The notes: generated by a model not told the origin, from the sequence alone. A stretch of 64,000 bases of DNA from Trichomonas vaginalis G3 (GCF_026262505.1 NC_067203.1:16752392-16816391); one strand, 5' to 3'; counted from the first letter of the stretch, positions 20,976 through 31,349 are shown. Made by a program: numbers and translations.

Positions 20976-22815
20976 TCATTGAACTCTATACCATGCGTAA
21001 ACTGTCATGTAAGGTGGCATGTATTCTTTACTTTGTCCTGTTGTTTGTGTATATCCTGAAACGAAATGTGTATGGTTTCCTTCTCCCTGAGTGTCACTCC
21101 AGTAACAATTTATAGCAAACTTAACGTCATCTTTAACATCATATCCTTTACCTTTTGTCATTCCTGACCAATCCCAATATCTATGCTTATGCCAACCCGC
21201 TTGAGATGTACTTAAATCTATGTAGTGACTGTGTGCAGGTAAATTTTCACCTGTAATCGTTTTACTTCCCCCTGTTTCCTTTGATGAGTTTGCACAATAC
21301 AAAAACCTGTCGACTATTTGTTCCCATGCACCAACACCAAACATTACTTGAGGACCTCTTGCATCCATAGATGTATAAATAGAACCTACTGGGTTCATTA
21401 AATCAAACATATGAGATATTATAGGATTGTCTCTTTTGAACTTAAAATATAGTGCAACTATTTCAGGTTTCTTTTGGTTTGTGTCAGAATATTTTTTATA
21501 ATATAATCTTATGTTTTCAGGGTGGGTAAAATCTTGACTATAATATTTATTTCTGTCATCTGTATAATAATATACTATTCTCGTTTTTTCTATTGCATTA
21601 TATCTTTTATATCTATAATAATCTAAATATAATGTTAACTTTTGTTCATCTACATGTGGTGTTCTGACATCATCTCCATAGTCATAATAATATGGTGCTG
21701 GAGCTGGGTCAGCAATGTCATATCCACCATTTCATAAACTCTTAAATATTTCTTTTGTTCGTCTCCATATAAGTTTAAGTAACAGTTGTTGTCTAATGGA
21801 ACTTTAACTTGTGTGCCATCATTCTTTTTATAACTTACATACATTTCATTGTTATTTTTCGGAATGAGTTTACACCGTGTACCATTTTTTAAGGACTGTA
21901 CAAACTGCCATCTAAAATATTTATTTTCTTCATTGACAGAAAAGTCACCAACAATAGTTTCAATATTTTTTGTTGTTCCTATCAAACTTTGGTATATTTC
22001 GTTAACATATTCCTTATCCGCTTTCTTCTCTAACTCATCATTAACATAAGTTTTATCCGCTTTAAGGTCTAAACATCCTGAAACCCATCCTGTATCAGCT
22101 TTAGTTTTAAAAATCTTCGATGTCCATTCATGATACCATTCAACCCTTTCTTTAATTTCATTATCTTTTTCATCAACATAAACCAAATTTGCCTTCTTAT
22201 TTAATTCACTAGCCACATATTCCTTATCCGCTTTCTTCTCTAACTCATCATTAACATAAGTTTTATCCGCTTTAAGGTCTAAACATCCTGAAACCCATCC
22301 TGTATCAGCTTTAGTTTTAAAAATCTTCGATGTCCATTCATGATACCATTCAACCCTTTCTTTAATTTCATTATCTTTTTCATCAACATAAACCAAATTT
22401 GCCTTCTTATTTAATTCACTAGCCACATATTCCTTATCGCTTTCTTCATTATGTCATTTAGGAAACCTTTTATGAATTCTTCATTTAAATTAAATCTTCC
22501 AATCTTCAAAACTTTGGGAAATGCATTTAATGCGTAATATCTTTGTTCTTCTGGTGGAATTGATGTTATATCATCCGTTATACCTTTAATTTTAGAATTC
22601 ATAAATAAAATTTCTTTTATATTTGATATCACTGCACCACCTTTGCAAACGAATTCGAAACGTCATTTTTCAATACTATCTCCAAATCTCCATATTTCAA
22701 CCTTTGTGTTTGTTCTGCCGTCTTTGAATTATATGCATATATGGCGTATGTAATGGTTGAAGGACCTGGGTGCTTTGTGCCTTAAGTTGTTGTGGTTGCT
22801 GTTGTTTAATCATTT
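20976..22815 (-). pseudogene. Polinton fibre protein with phage-tail-like tip, broken
   Basis: The distal part (20976-21410) resembles the receptor-binding tip of phage short tail fibres (T4 gp12/gp10 C-terminal and tail-collar families): NPVGSIYTSMD, a G-AWEQIVDRFLY strand, ENLPAHSH, several His-x-His pairs (HSH, HKH, HTH) that bind metal in T4 gp12, and the closing PPYMTVYAWYRVQ. Before it lies a shaft-like region with two nearly identical 70-residue repeats (DNA period 210 bp, 22006-22425) containing KADKTYVNDELEKKADKEYV-type heptad-like units. The N-terminal part is unrecognised. The whole would suit a trimeric attachment fibre on the virion. The gene is broken at about three places. Confidence 0.8.
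22006..22425 (-). repeat. Two 210-bp direct repeats in the fibre shaft
   Basis: The sequence CTTTCTTCTCTAACTCATCA recurs at 22021 and 22231, and the 210 bases between recur almost without change; a third partial start is seen at about 22427. The period is 70 codons, so copy number can change without shifting the frame. Confidence 0.93.
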
Positions 22816-22837
22816 ATTACGATTTAAAAATAAATAT

Positions 22838-23545
22838 TTAATCCGTTATCTCATCAGCTATTTTTTCTATTTGAAATTGCCATAATATTTCATTCATAAA
22901 TTCTAAATCACAATCAAATAGGTCAGTTATTCTAAATTTAATATTTGATAAATCTTTTGAATGAAGAATAAATGAATTCCCGGATAATTGAAACGGATAT
23001 GATAAAGAAAATGTGTTTAAGTTGATGGATAAAATGTTTTGTATTGATGGGTAAGAGTTAGGGTCTAATGTTTGATGTGAAAATCTCATTGGGGTATTAA
23101 CTTTATCACATTTGATTAAAATGAAATTGGAACCAGTGTCAGAATACAAAACATCCCCAACATCTTTTTCAAAATTTAATATCCCCAACAATGAACGAAT
23201 GAGGAGTACAAAATTTAATTTTCAGCGGGAATTTAATAAGGTTATTTATTTCATCAAGTTCAAAAAGTTTTCAGGTTTTGATTTAAAATTTTCTTCATAC
23301 CATACGATAAATGATTCATTTAAATAACTTAAAATCATGTTAATATCCCATTTCGCTATCACATTATTTATATACATATCATACGTTTTTTCATGGTCAT
23401 CTTTAATAAATGATATATAATCTGAAGGGTCTAAAAGAATGGGATTAAATTTACCACTCACAGAAACGAGAGTAACATTATAAATTCCACTAACTGTTAA
23501 ATTTAATTCACAACTATTATTCGAAATAATATTGATAATTGACAT
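22838..23545 (-). pseudogene. Polinton gene of unknown function, broken
   Basis: Two adjoining minus-strand coding stretches look like one gene of about 230 residues, broken about once. The protein alternates hydrophobic and polar residues (LTVSGIYNVTLVSVSG, FSLSYPFQLSGNSFILHS), suggesting beta structure such as a jelly roll. That would fit the minor capsid (penton) protein expected in a Polinton, but I cannot confirm it. The ATG is preceded by AATCGTAATAAAA. Confidence 0.4.
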
Positions 23546-23689
23546 TTTTTATTACGATTAAAAATATGGTAAAGCGTTATTTTCCAGTGATAAATAAAAC
23601 TAAATAAGATTACCTCAAGAATTCATAAATTCAACGAATAAAAATTCATTCATGTTATAAATTTTAGTGTTTTCAGAAAATATGAGTCG

Positions 23690-24043
23690 ATGTCATATTC
23701 ATCATCGGGTTATATTTCACTTCATTCAAATTTAGTTCAATCAAACCCATATAATGACCATTTCATAAGATTTTCAGATGGTATTAAAAATGTAATTGAT
23801 AGATTAAAATATGAACAGATTGACAATATCGAATTTTTGGAATTTTGGTTTAAATATCCTGATGGAAAAAAGATTGAAGTTAAAGATAAAGCTGATACTA
23901 TAACAAAAACAATTACAATGACTGATCCAGATAGTGGGGAACAAAAAGAAATAAAACAAACGATAGAAACTGGTGAAAGGTCAATTATTATTGATTATGA
24001 TTCAAAGGATTATTATTCGATAATGTTAATGCTTGAATATTAA
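23690..24043 (+). CDS. Polinton small protein, unknown
   Basis: 117 residues with an N-terminal SYSSSGYISLHSN, a middle with FLEFWFKYPDGKKIEV, and a Thr/Glu-rich beta-like C-terminal half ending in YYSIMLMLEY. No domain recognised. It lies on the plus strand inside the mostly minus-strand virion block and touches the next gene tail to tail (4-base overlap at 24040-24043). The frame looks whole. Confidence 0.45.
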   Translation: MSYSSSGYISLHSNLVQSNPYNDHFIRFSDGIKNVIDRLKYEQIDNIEFLEFWFKYPDGKKIEVKDKADTITKTITMTDPDSGEQKEIKQTIETGERSIIIDYDSKDYYSIMLMLEY

Positions 24044-24709
24044 ATAGCCTTAACAAAGAATTTTTCAAGTGATATTTTATATTCATCAACTATTTTATTA
24101 TAAATATCATTATATGTTAAATGAAGTTCAGTTGTTGTTCCGTTCTTTGATATCTTAATTGTGCTAATATCCTTTATAGGATTTATTTTTGCAACTATTC
24201 CGCAGCATGAAACCTCATCATCTATGAAAAATTGAATCTTAACGTCTGAATCTTGAACATCACAAAGAATGGCGATAATGTGAATTAATGATTCATAAGG
24301 TAAAATAATTAAACCGGATTGGTCAATTAAATTTATTATTGAATCATAATTATTAATTATTATATCACGGTAAATTTTCATTAATTCAAAATTAATGTCT
24401 ATTTTATATGGGTTCTCGATGTTTGATGAAAGAGGTGGGGTATGTTGGATAAGTGGGAATTTCAACGGGTTCTTTACCAGGTTCAGATAAAATGATTGGG
24501 TCTCCATTCTCATGGTTTTCTTCATTCTCCTCATTCTTCGGTAAGTCACGAGTTAATAAATTTGGTTGAGTTGCTGACCTTGTTAATTCAGGGCTAACAT
24601 TAACTTTAACATTTTGAATAATTCGTGATTTATCATCATTTACGTTATAACCAACCGTAATCTCTGCTTTTGCGTTAGTGTTCTTTTGACTAGTGAAACG
24701 TCTTCTCAT
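24040..24709 (-). pseudogene. Polinton gene of unknown function, broken
   Basis: The N-terminal part is basic then polar (MRRRFTSQKNTNAKAEIT) with an acidic Asn/Glu-rich linker; the C-terminal part has alternating hydrophobic residues (IIDLIDQSGLIILPY-like and IKISKNGTTTELHLTYND). Broken about once. Not recognised; a virion protein is likely from its position between fibre and ATPase. Confidence 0.4.
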
Positions 24710-24742
24710 TTATATTCGAATAAAAAAAATATATTTAAACTT

Positions 24743-25642
24743 TTATTTTGCTGGAACTTTTGAATCTATTATTCCCTGTATTTGTTCATGAAGTTGATTT
24801 TTAGCTGTTTCATCGAAATTAATAGACCGAATATATTCATTAATTGCATTCTTATAATCAACTGATTTCTCAAATTTTCTTTTATCTGATTCCTTAACTA
24901 AATCATAAGTTAAACCTCGTTGCTGATATAATGGTTTCTTAATTAAATCTTTGAATGCTTGAGATAAAGCACCTGATGCAATTCTTGCTACTATAATTGG
25001 TTGGAATTGCTGTTTAAGTTCATCTTTAACATTTGCGAAAACTGGATCGAATAAAGCAACTTTAAAGAATTTCTTAGCTGAAATTTCAGGTCTAATATTT
25101 GCATATTGACCATCAAACTGGTTAGAATATCGTGGTAATCCATCCGGTCCCTCTTCAATAGCATTTAATTCTTCATTGAAATAAGAATATGGATTATGAC
25201 GGTATGAATTAATTGGACCATTTTCACCTTCTCCAATGTATTGTTTAACAGCTTTTCCATTTTCATCAAATTGCATAGGATAATGTTCATTATATGCTTT
25301 ACGTTTAGGATAATCAGATACAGTTAATTTATAACCATTTATGACTTTAATATTACCTTGACCATCAGTAACGAAAACTTCATTTATACCATCAGGTTTT
25401 CCATTTGGACCCGTAATGTCTGCTTCGTGTGCTTCCCAATTTGGACCATGACGTTTGGCATATGCTTGAGCTTCTGGTAATGTTAAAACGTTTCTCATTT
25501 GTTTAACATCTTTTTGAAGACCAGCAACAATATGAACTAATTCTTTCATTCCATCGGGAACTTTCATAGTTCTATTATATGCACCCCTTTTGTTTGTCCC
25601 TTGTTTTAATGGAACTTGTAAAAGATTTGCTATTTCTGTCAT
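24743..25642 (-). CDS. Polinton conserved protein, candidate virion component
   Basis: A 299-residue protein that looks whole. Residues 75-105 hold a loop rich in Asp, Asn and Gly ([19 protein letters not shown], then [20 protein letters not shown]), which may bind a metal. A tyrosine/asparagine-rich middle ([12 protein letters not shown]) is followed by a mixed alpha region ([22 protein letters not shown]). I recall similar loop-plus-INGY sequences from other trichomonad Polintons but cannot name a function. It sits directly upstream of the packaging ATPase on the same strand. Confidence 0.55.
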   Translation of the reverse strand: MTEIANLLQVPLKQGTNKRGAYNRTMKVPDGMKELVHIVAGLQKDVKQMRNVLTLPEAQAYAKRHGPNWEAHEADITGPNGKPDGINEVFVTDGQGNIKVINGYKLTVSDYPKRKAYNEHYPMQFDENGKAVKQYIGEGENGPINSYRHNPYSYFNEELNAIEEGPDGLPRYSNQFDGQYANIRPEISAKKFFKVALFDPVFANVKDELKQQFQPIIVARIASGALSQAFKDLIKKPLYQQRGLTYDLVKESDKRKFEKSVDYKNAINEYIRSINFDETAKNQLHEQIQGIIDSKVPAK

Positions 25643-25672
25643 GTTTAATTATAAATAAAAAATAAAAATTAA

Positions 25673-26508
25673 TTATAAAAAGTTAATCAAATTTAACACC
25701 CCTTTATTTAAATCAACTATTATTTTTCCATGTTCACCTAATTGCTGATATTGTGTGTAAAGTTCATTAATGCTCATTGGTAAATTCACTTGATAAAGCA
25801 TAACGTTCAACTGTTGACGACTAAACCCACTGAAAATGAAAAGTGTTGATAGATTTGATTTAATGTTTGTGCTTAATGCTTTGAAATATTGAACAGCCAT
25901 AAAAAATGAACACTGAATGTGTCGACATTGAGTTAATAACTGATTAAAATATGATTTCTCATTTGTTATTAGTTTTGATTTCACTGCATCATCTAGAAAA
26001 ATGAGTGAATGCAAAAATTCTTTATCAAAATTTGAAATGGAAAGTGTTTCAAATAATTCATCCGTTGTTTATCAATAATTTTATCCTCTAATCCTTGCTT
26101 CTTGATTGTATTATATAATTCTTTATACATTAAAAAGTTTTTTAAATAATCTTCTGCTTCTTCTTGTGATAAATAAATAATTGGAATTTTGATTAAATGC
26201 TTTAAAGATTCAAATGTATCATCTGAAGGTGAACCTGAACGGTTGATATAAATTAACACATGTGAATGGGGGGAAGTGTTAGCAATAATGATAATTTGTT
26301 TTAATATCGTTAATGTTTTACCTTTATTTTGTTTACCAATTGCTGCAGTGATTGAATTTAAGTAACATTCAGAATATGGAATTTTCATTAATTTTTCCTT
26401 AGATAGAGCATTTCTATTATCACTCAATGCTTCATTAATCATATCATCTACGTATGTATTATATACTCCTGCTAATTCTTCATAAGGGGTGGATGAATTT
26501 AAATCCAT
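25673..26508 (-). pseudogene. Polinton genome-packaging ATPase (FtsK/HerA type), broken
   Basis: A P-loop is visible as AIGKQNKGKT near 26330, followed by a hydrophobic strand and INRSGSPSD, and a Walker B-like strand HSLIFLDDAV near 26000; a later AVQYFKAL and FIFSGFSR fit the sensor region of A32/FtsK-HerA packaging ATPases. It would pump DNA into capsids. Broken about once. Confidence 0.75.
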
Positions 26509-26549
26509 TTAATCAAAAATAAATTTATAATTTTAAACATTTCTATTCA

Positions 26550-28171
26550 TCAATATTTCATCATATGAACTTCTATACTGTGGTGGTGTACCTGTTGATG
26601 ATATTTCAAACCTTCATCCGGTGTCCATGTCCAATATGTAGTCCTAGTAAACCAAACCTGAGGAGGATTTGTCACCTTTGAACAGTAAGTGTCATTTTCA
26701 CCCTGAATGATTGGATAAGCTTTCACTTGTACTGTAACTTGTGAGTTGAAAGTTTCTAATCCATCAAAGAATATACCCGCTCCATCACGTTGAACTGGAA
26801 TAGTGCATAAGAATGAAGTTTGGTCTTTCCATGTTCTAGCTAATGGCGTGCCATCATCTGCATTCAGTGGTCTAGTTAATGAGTCCTCGTATTCTTCCGT
26901 GCATTCATTCACTCCATCTAAATCAGAAGCTTGAAGCATACGTGTAAAGAATATGTCACCCACTGTGGTCATCGCTTGATCGGGGAAGTTTCTGAATCTA
27001 TAGTGACCTGAAGACCTCGAAGCATTGGATTTTCTAAAACTGTTCTTTGCATTGCATTTTTCGGAAATGTTAACACAACATCTGTAACATTATGAAGAGC
27101 GTATGAGAAATCTGAGCTAATACCTTCAGGAGTGATGCAACCTCCATTTAGTGAACGAACGTCAATATGTTGAGCTGGAATCATGAATGGATCTTCCTTA
27201 CTGAATAAACGTGGTATTGCTTTAACTGATTCTTCAATTAAACCATATCCTGGTGTAATACATTTATCCTCTAAAACTTCCATCTTTGTGCATGAAATAA
27301 TAACGTCATCAACTGTTGCGTCAGCAGATGTAGCGGCTAAGCTTGTAATTAATTTGGCAGGAAGTCCGATTTGTTGGAATTTGCGATCATATTTATAAAC
27401 ATGATTCATAATCTTTTCATAATTTTCATCAGTTATCTTTTCATAAACGTAATTTTGTAAATCAGCAACTCTTAACGGGTCAACCTGACAAAATACTAAA
27501 GTATCCCTGAAAACATAATATTTAAGAATGATATCACCAAATGATTTAGGATAATCATCGAACGCCTGAAATGCTAACAAATCATTTACCGGAATAATCA
27601 TATCAAAAGTGACATCAACTTCTTCATTTGCTTTCTTGAAAACTTCTGAAGGGTCAATATATTTACCACATACTGAGTTATCATATTTTTGAACATTATT
27701 ATATAACGAATGAACAAACTTTTTAACTTTCCTTTCTGATTTTGGTTTATATGTTGCAAATGCGAAAGATTCACGGGCGCAATCCATTGAAGATAACCGG
27801 CATCACCTCTTTCAGTTTCTACTTCTAATTGTTTAAAGCTTTGATTTGATGATTTGTAACCAACGAATAAACGCATGCATTTAAAAGCGGCATCACATGT
27901 GAAAGCTTTATTTGAAACTAGAGTTGCTTTAACTTTGCGTTTAATATATGTGTCACCTAATTGGTTCACATCATGAGCCGGATTTGTAATTCTTAAATGA
28001 GTTTGTTTATCATCAAAATATGGAGTATCAGAGTCATAGCATGAACTTTCAAGTTCTCTATAATATCTTCTACCGTCATTCTTTGCGAATATTTCATTTA
28101 TCTTTTCGAATGAATGAAAACACATTTCCATTAATTGGTTTAGTGTTTGGCACTAAATAGTTAGTCGTCAT
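26550..28171 (-). pseudogene. Polinton major capsid protein (double jelly-roll), broken
   Basis: This 1.6-kb minus-strand locus has the size and position of the major capsid gene of Polintons. Its segments are beta-rich, for example DVTFDMIIPVNDLLAF, DVVLTFPKNAMQRTV and a closing part with QVTVQVKAYPIIQG and PPQVWFTRTTYWTW, the latter typical of capsid C-terminal strands. It forms hexagonal capsomers in relatives. Broken at about three places. Confidence 0.72.
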
Positions 28172-28240
28172 TTATTAATAAATAAAAAATCAAAATTAAA
28201 AGATGAAAATGAATTTTTAATTTTAATGAAATAATCAACT

Positions 28241-28456
28241 ATGGCTGCAGGTATATTTAAGAAACTGTGGGATAGAGTAAAAAGAGGAGCGAGTAAAGTT
28301 TGGGAAACATTGAAGAAGGGAGCAAATTGGATATTTAAGAATAAAGAAGCAATTAGTGACGTAGCTGAATCAATAACACCAAAAGCTGCCCCAATAAGAG
28401 AAATTTTAAATAAAGGAGAAAAAGTTTATCAAAGACTACAACCAATACTAAGATAA
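28241..28456 (+). CDS. Small amphipathic Polinton protein 1
   Basis: 71 residues beginning MAAGIFKKLWDRVKRGA, strongly basic and amphipathic. The start matches the divergent-in-sequence but same-headed protein encoded on the other strand at 28712. Small basic proteins with an N-terminal amphipathic helix occur in virions of related viruses as membrane-active or DNA-condensing parts; either role here is inference. Confidence 0.55.
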   Translation: MAAGIFKKLWDRVKRGASKVWETLKKGANWIFKNKEAISDVAESITPKAAPIREILNKGEKVYQRLQPILR

Positions 28457-28487
28457 AAATAATATTTATTTTTCCACTATTTACCTC

Positions 28488-28712
28488 CTATTTTATTAAG
28501 TATTCCTTCAGCAATTCCACCAATTGCGTTACCTGCTTGTGCTCCCATCGCGGATTACCTGCTTTAGTACCTAATACTCCACCTATGATAGTTCCTGCCG
28601 TTTTCGCTACTGGTGCCAAAAAGTTTGCAACAGGTTTAATAACCTTTTTATAAACCCAACCCGCAGCTTTCTTAATTCCATCCCATAATTTTTTAAAGAA
28701 TCCTGCCGCCAT
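28488..28712 (-). CDS. Small amphipathic Polinton protein 2
   Basis: 74 residues beginning MAAGFFKKLWDGIKKAAGWV, followed by KPVANFLAPVAKTAGTIIGGVLG, a glycine/alanine-rich hydrophobic stretch that could insert in a membrane. It shares the first ten residues in pattern with protein 1 at 28241, towards which it is transcribed. The C-terminal part looks less protein-like. Function unknown. Confidence 0.5.
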   Translation of the reverse strand: MAAGFFKKLWDGIKKAAGWVYKKVIKPVANFLAPVAKTAGTIIGGVLGTKAGNPRWEHKQVTQLVELLKEYLIK

Positions 28713-28771
28713 TTCTGATTTAATATTAATTAAAAAATATATTTCATCACTTATATTCTAATTTTTATTTA

Positions 28772-29144
28772 ATGATAAATGAAACCGATTTTAAAAAAAT
28801 GAAACAGAGGAGGAAGAAATAAATGAAAGTGAAATGTTCAACAAAAAATAAACGTTGTTAAACCAATTACTGAAATAAAAATTTTTTCATCTGTTGAAGA
28901 ATTTAATGACTATTATGCCAATAATAAAAAATTATTTGAAGAATTGACAACATGTAAATTGAATAAAATGTTTAAAGTTGATGGATTCAAAATTTCAAAA
29001 ATAAAAGGAGTGGTTAGTTTGAAATCTATTCCTCAATCAAGAATCACCTCATTAATGAAAATAGATGATTTAACAAAAAGAATAGAAGAGATTGAAGAAA
29101 GAATGAATCAAATAATTGATTTCATAAATTCAAATAATCATTAG
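28772..29144 (+). pseudogene. Polinton small gene, broken
   Basis: Coding character is clear in the second half: a basic stretch (KMFKVDGFKISKIKG) followed by a coiled coil (DDLTKRIEEIEERMNQIIDFI). The first half is disturbed at one or two places. Not recognised. It ends 4 bp before the stop of the convergent gene at 29149. Confidence 0.4.
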
Positions 29145-29148
29145 TTTC

Positions 29149-29622
29149 TTAAAGTTCAATGTTGAACTCATCAAATTCTTCATCATCATCATAATTACCA
29201 ATAGCGAGTTTATTTATTCTTTCGATTCTATCTTTTGATAGTCTTGCGTTTAATTTTTTCTGAAGTTTTTCGTTACCAAGTTCTAAAATTTTACATGGAT
29301 GATATTTAAAACTGTTAAATTCTTTTTCCTCAGTTTTAATCATTAATCTACAAAGAACTTTAGTGAGGTGGTTTTGTTGTTTAAACCACTTATCCTTAAT
29401 ATTTGTTATAAATTCAATATCCGGAATTAATTCCCAAATTTTTGAATTTTCGATTAATTTACCATCAAATGCAAAAGCAATAGGTTTAATATTAAACTTA
29501 CCTTTATAAAATAAACTTTCTATGTAATCATCAAAATAAACGTCTACTTGTTTAACCTGGGTGAGAATTGGTGAAAGTTTATCCATTAATTGATTCACAG
29601 TCACGAATCTTGTTCCGTTCAT
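29149..29622 (-). CDS. Polinton right-end gene, unknown function
   Basis: 157 residues, whole. Mixed alpha/beta with a basic middle (IKDKWFKQQNHLTKVLCRLMIK) and an acidic tail (NYDDDEEFDEFNIEL). No domain recognised; a His and Cys are present (NHLTKVLC, KYHPCKILE) but no clear adenovirus-type protease triad. The ATG at 29622 follows TTCGTAAGAA and lies 25 bp inside the right inverted repeat, mirroring the left-end gene. Confidence 0.5.
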   Translation of the reverse strand: MNGTRFVTVNQLMDKLSPILTQVKQVDVYFDDYIESLFYKGKFNIKPIAFAFDGKLIENSKIWELIPDIEFITNIKDKWFKQQNHLTKVLCRLMIKTEEKEFNSFKYHPCKILELGNEKLQKKLNARLSKDRIERINKLAIGNYDDDEEFDEFNIEL

Positions 29623-29647
29623 TTCTTACGAATTAAAAAAATAAATT

Positions 29648-29911
29648 ATTCAAAAAATGTAAGACATGAATTTTTAAAGTTTATTTTTTAAAATTTTTAT
29701 TTTTTATTTTTTATTTCATTATGTATGGGTTGAGTGTAAATGTCTTACAATTTTGAAAATTTTTAAATCTTGATTTATTCAAAAACGTAAGAATAAAAAC
29801 CGTAAGAATCATACATTTTTTACTTCATATGTAAAAAAAATGATACAAAATCGTTCAATATTGTATGAATTCTTACGTTTACAAAAAAAGTCACACAACC
29901 CGCACTCATAT
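29648..29911 (-). repeat. Right terminal inverted repeat of the Polinton
   Basis: The reverse complement equals 13391-13655 apart from one fewer base in an A/T run. It ends in CCCGCACTCATAT; the CT of CGCACT may be the true terminus at 29907. It directly precedes the start of the right-end gene. Confidence 0.95.
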
Positions 29912-30013
29912 TCCATTTGAAGTCATCCTGTGCTATAAATAATCTTAATATCTACCCTATAACAATAATTATAAATAGGTATAATAGAGCAGCATCTGAA
30001 TTCCAATTATTTG

Positions 30014-31119
30014 TTAAGGGTCCACTGTAAAAATTGAAAGTCTCTCAAAATTGAGAGGCGATTTGCAAATAATCGTTATCGTCATTTTTCGAAAATCCAC
30101 TTTTCCTAGTGTTCTGATTAATATTATGTGAATACAACAATGAAGCATATGTTTCAATAAGATAGTAATATATTCTATCACTTCAAATCTCATAAAAATT
30201 GCAAAATCAGTGAGTTTTATAAGAACATGATTTTTTCGAATTTTTTCGCTTTTGGATGCGTGTTTTGAAAAATAGATATTTTCGAATTTTAATTTTATCT
30301 TAAGTATAAGTTTTATATTAGGAATTTTTTTGACCTATTTCCGATCATTAATTCCAATGTTTTTCAAGGAATTTAATTGAGAAGAAATTAGGAATTTCGC
30401 TTTAATGCCATTACAAACTAATATTATGATGCATAATATATATATTGATTGAGGCTAATGCCGGGATATCTTGCATTTAAAAAAAATTCAAAGAATTGAC
30501 AATTGGATAGCACAAATTTAATTCCCTGGACAAAGTATTATTGTTTATATATTCAAACCATTATCCTTAGTTTAGATATGTTGGCCAAAAATTTTCGTGT
30601 TACTTTTTGTGTTTAAGCATAAATTATGTATTTACTTATGAAAAATAAGCATTTTATTCATTATCATAAAGATATACCATAACAATTGATAAAATTTTTT
30701 TTAAAAAAAATTGTGTATTTTAGTGGGTATTATTCTGGATAATGCCAATTTTTACAAGATTTAATATTAACCATATCAATAGCCGACTCAATGTAAAAAT
30801 TTAGATATTATTTTTTCATTAATCAAACTTTGATAAATTTTAGTATAATGAACGATTTTGTTTTGTGTATGATACAGAAATGAAAAGCTTAATTAATATC
30901 ATTTTGCATTTTTTAAAGGATGTTAGAGTACATCTACATTAAAAAATCAGATTTGAACTGCGATACTGCATCAAATTGATGCATATCTGATAAGGATCTC
31001 AAAAGAGTAAAGTTAATTTTTTTGTGTTTTTTTAAGTTTTGGGCCTTAGTAAAACACCATCTCGAGCAATATTTTTGGGACGACGATAGACCTTATTTGG
31101 CCTTACAGTGGACCCTTAA
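30014..31119. mobile_element. TTAA-bounded non-autonomous element, 1.1 kb
   Basis: The left end reads TTAA GGGTCCACTGTAA and the right end TTACAGTGGACCC TTAA, so 13-bp perfect inverted ends are flanked by TTAA on both sides. Inside the left end is a small palindrome CTCTCAAAATTGAGAG. No open frame of note lies within. TTAA target sites are used by the piggyBac and Kolobok superfamilies; which applies here is not decided. Confidence 0.75.
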
Positions 31120-31330
31120 AAAAAGCATTAAAATTTATTATATGGAGTTTTCAACAATAAAGGTTTAACAACCAAGACATGAAACTATCATATTATAGAT
31201 TTGAAGAGAATTCAAGAGTGTGAAAATGGAGGGAATCATTGAAAATAATTTTAAAAATTTATCGGCAAATAAATTATATGTATCATACCATTCAAGAACT
31301 ATGAAGATTTTGGTAGGATATGACGGTTAA

Positions 31331-31349
31331 AGAGGTAGGGCAACGATAG
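31331..31349 (+). repeat. Left member of a 19-bp inverted pair
   Basis: AGAGGTAGGGCAACGATAG, directly preceded by TTAA (31327-31330). The exact reverse complement is at 36110-36128, followed by a TTAA at 36133. Together they may be the ends of a 4.8-kb element or of two separate short ones. Confidence 0.6.

Larger units (their letters stand above)
13391..29911. mobile_element. Maverick/Polinton DNA element, broken
   Basis: A 16.5-kb element bounded by inverted repeats of 265 and 264 bp that differ only in the length of one T run. It carries the hallmark Polinton set: protein-primed family B DNA polymerase, retroviral-type integrase, packaging ATPase of the FtsK/HerA kind, and a double jelly-roll major capsid protein, plus a fibre and several small proteins. 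No adenovirus-type cysteine protease was recognised. Plus-strand replication/integration genes occupy the left 6.5 kb; virion genes on the minus strand occupy most of the rest. Many of its genes are interrupted, at roughly fifteen places in all, so this is a fossil copy. The near-identical ends suggest recent insertion or end-to-end gene conversion. No target-site duplication was seen. Confidence 0.95.

Noticed and set aside
13386-29917. Target-site duplication around the Polinton
   Set aside because: Six bases on each side (AGTAGT and TCCATT) do not match; trimming the ends to AG...CT does not produce a match either.
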